Below are positions 4,436 to 5,243 of a stretch of 5,243 bases of DNA, piece by piece. The notes under the pieces are model-generated. The model did no database searches. It saw only the letters and a list, made by a program, of their open reading frames with translations, and had not been told where the DNA came from. Source of the stretch: Rickettsiales bacterium. Lineage in GTDB: Bacteria > Pseudomonadota > Alphaproteobacteria > Rs-D84. The stretch lies in contig JAISGC010000054.1 of NCBI GenBank assembly GCA_031263295.1, positions 1 to 5,243 on the forward strand. The letters are read 5' to 3'. Each line of letters opens with the position of its first letter. Position 1 is the first letter of the stretch. The position numbers and the translations under genes are program-made.

Positions 4436-5243
4436 ATGAAAACCACAATCTATGCGCTGACGGCGGCCCTGATGATTTCGGGCGCCAACGCCGCGGACAA
4501 CGCGGCCGACGAAATAAAGGCCGGATACTCGTCGTCCTATGAAACAGCGCGGTCCAAATGCGCCGGAATATCGGACGGAGTGTCGGCCCTCAAAGTCGCG
4601 GCCGGGATTTCGACCGGCGCCGCGGCCGTCGGTATGGTCGCGGGCGGCGTCGCCGCAACCGCCGGATTCATAAAGCTGGACTATGACAAAAAGAAAGCCG
4701 CCGAGAAAAACGCCGCGGTGAAGGATTTTATAAACTTTGTGGAATCCAACGACCAAAGCGACAATCAACGAATGCTCGCGATCGCAAAAAAGATTACAAG
4801 CGAAGACGCGGCGCAGCCGACTCCGACGGACGCGAAGTCTCAATTCCTTGGGAATGTTCGGACCGCGGGCGCGTTCGCGTCCGGCGGAACCCAGGGCGTG
4901 GCCGCAGTGTCTTCATTTATCGGAATCGGCGGCATCGACAAGCTGGCCGCCGATATGGAGGCCTGCACCGCGGCGGTTCGGGAAATAGACCGGCAGAAAA
5001 CCGAGCTGCAATTTGCGGCGCCCGACGATGCGATGATTCCGGTTATGCAGAAAATCGTCGACGGATGCAAGGGCCTGAATCCGCAGAATATAACCGATGT
5101 CAAAAACAAACTTGCGGCCGCGGGAATAATAACCGCGATCGGCGGAGCGGCGGGAATCGCGGGCGGCATAGCATCCGCCATTGCGGTCGGCAACGAAAAG
5201 AAAGGCGCGGACCCGACCAAATCCGATAAAGGCGGCACCGCAA
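4436..5243 (+). CDS. Secreted glycine-zipper protein with repeated module (3' end outside window)
   Basis: The 269 residues visible are open to the window edge. Residues 1-19 form a signal peptide (MKTTIYALTAALMISGANA). Three alanine/glycine-rich hydrophobic stretches follow: 54-79 (GxxxG spacing at 57/61 and 66/70), 144-167 and 227-252. Charged helical linkers separate them (for example LDYDKKKAAEKN at 81-92). Glycine-zipper segments of this kind usually insert into or pack against membranes, so an outer-membrane or envelope-associated role is likely. Cysteines at 42, 177 and 211 are spaced before or after the hydrophobic stretches. Segments 41-80 and 210-252 look like copies of one module: Cys-x-Gly, about 15-19 residues, then AAGI-x-T and AGG(V/I)A. 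GAGGG inside the end of the upstream gene serves as ribosome binding site, eight bases before the ATG, implying translational coupling. I recall similar multi-copy proteins from uncultured gut Alphaproteobacteria, but this was not searched. Confidence 0.85.
   Translation, partial: MKTTIYALTAALMISGANAADNAADEIKAGYSSSYETARSKCAGISDGVSALKVAAGISTGAAAVGMVAGGVAATAGFIKLDYDKKKAAEKNAAVKDFINFVESNDQSDNQRMLAIAKKITSEDAAQPTPTDAKSQFLGNVRTAGAFASGGTQGVAAVSSFIGIGGIDKLAADMEACTAAVREIDRQKTELQFAAPDDAMIPVMQKIVDGCKGLNPQNITDVKNKLAAAGIITAIGGAAGIAGGIASAIAVGNEKKGADPTKSDKGGTA

Noticed and set aside
3803..4843. 346-residue minus-strand open frame
   Set aside because: It is antisense to two convincing signal-peptide genes with good Shine-Dalgarno sites, and its Arg-rich composition is typical of a reverse-strand shadow in GC-rich DNA.
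4840..5238. 132-residue minus-strand open frame rich in Ala, Pro and Ser
   Set aside because: It is the reverse-strand reading of the Ala/Gly-coding gene at 4436; no ribosome binding site or family feature supports it.

Overview
The window looks like a piece of a Gram-negative chromosome, most likely from an alphaproteobacterium and perhaps one of the uncultured, host-associated lineages. The reasons are a CvpA-type inner-membrane protein, a long two-domain ribosomal protein L25 with a charged tail, a lipobox lipoprotein, and two Sec-signal secreted proteins of lineage-specific type. The lineage call is an inference. Most of the window is GC-rich (41 of 60 bases are G or C at 4561-4620). The block at about 673-1985 is strikingly AT-rich (17 of 60 at 721-780).

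Layout, left to right. Positions 1-585 (minus) hold rplY, cut by the window edge, with its own sigma70-like promoter at 640-668. Positions 673-1910 (minus) hold a compact, AT-rich, three-gene cassette of 86, 156 and 199 residues. Its genes overlap, each has a good Shine-Dalgarno sequence, and the whole is driven by a near-consensus promoter at 1941-1969. Positions 1990-2712 (minus) hold a cvpA-family gene. Its start codon abuts a hexamer-based inverted repeat (2715-2808) that fills the whole gap to the next gene. Positions 2817-3161 (minus) hold a small thioredoxin-fold lipoprotein with a CSHC active site. Positions 3162-3469 form a divergent regulatory region with overlapping promoters and two hairpins. 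Positions 3470-4432 and 4436-5243 (plus) are a tightly coupled pair encoding a ten-cysteine secreted protein and a glycine-zipper secreted protein; the second runs off the window.

How the parts may work together. rplY and cvpA are ordinary housekeeping genes. The three-gene cassette between them has its own promoter, foreign base composition and overlapping frames, and looks like a horizontally acquired functional unit. Its proteins resemble a widespread set of uncharacterised small neighbours (recalled, not searched). It is the best candidate here for an undescribed system, possibly of the toxin-antitoxin or defence kind, but no biochemical activity can be read from the sequence. On the right, a cell-envelope thiol protein is transcribed divergently from a cysteine-rich secreted protein, which allows but does not prove a shared role in the periplasm.
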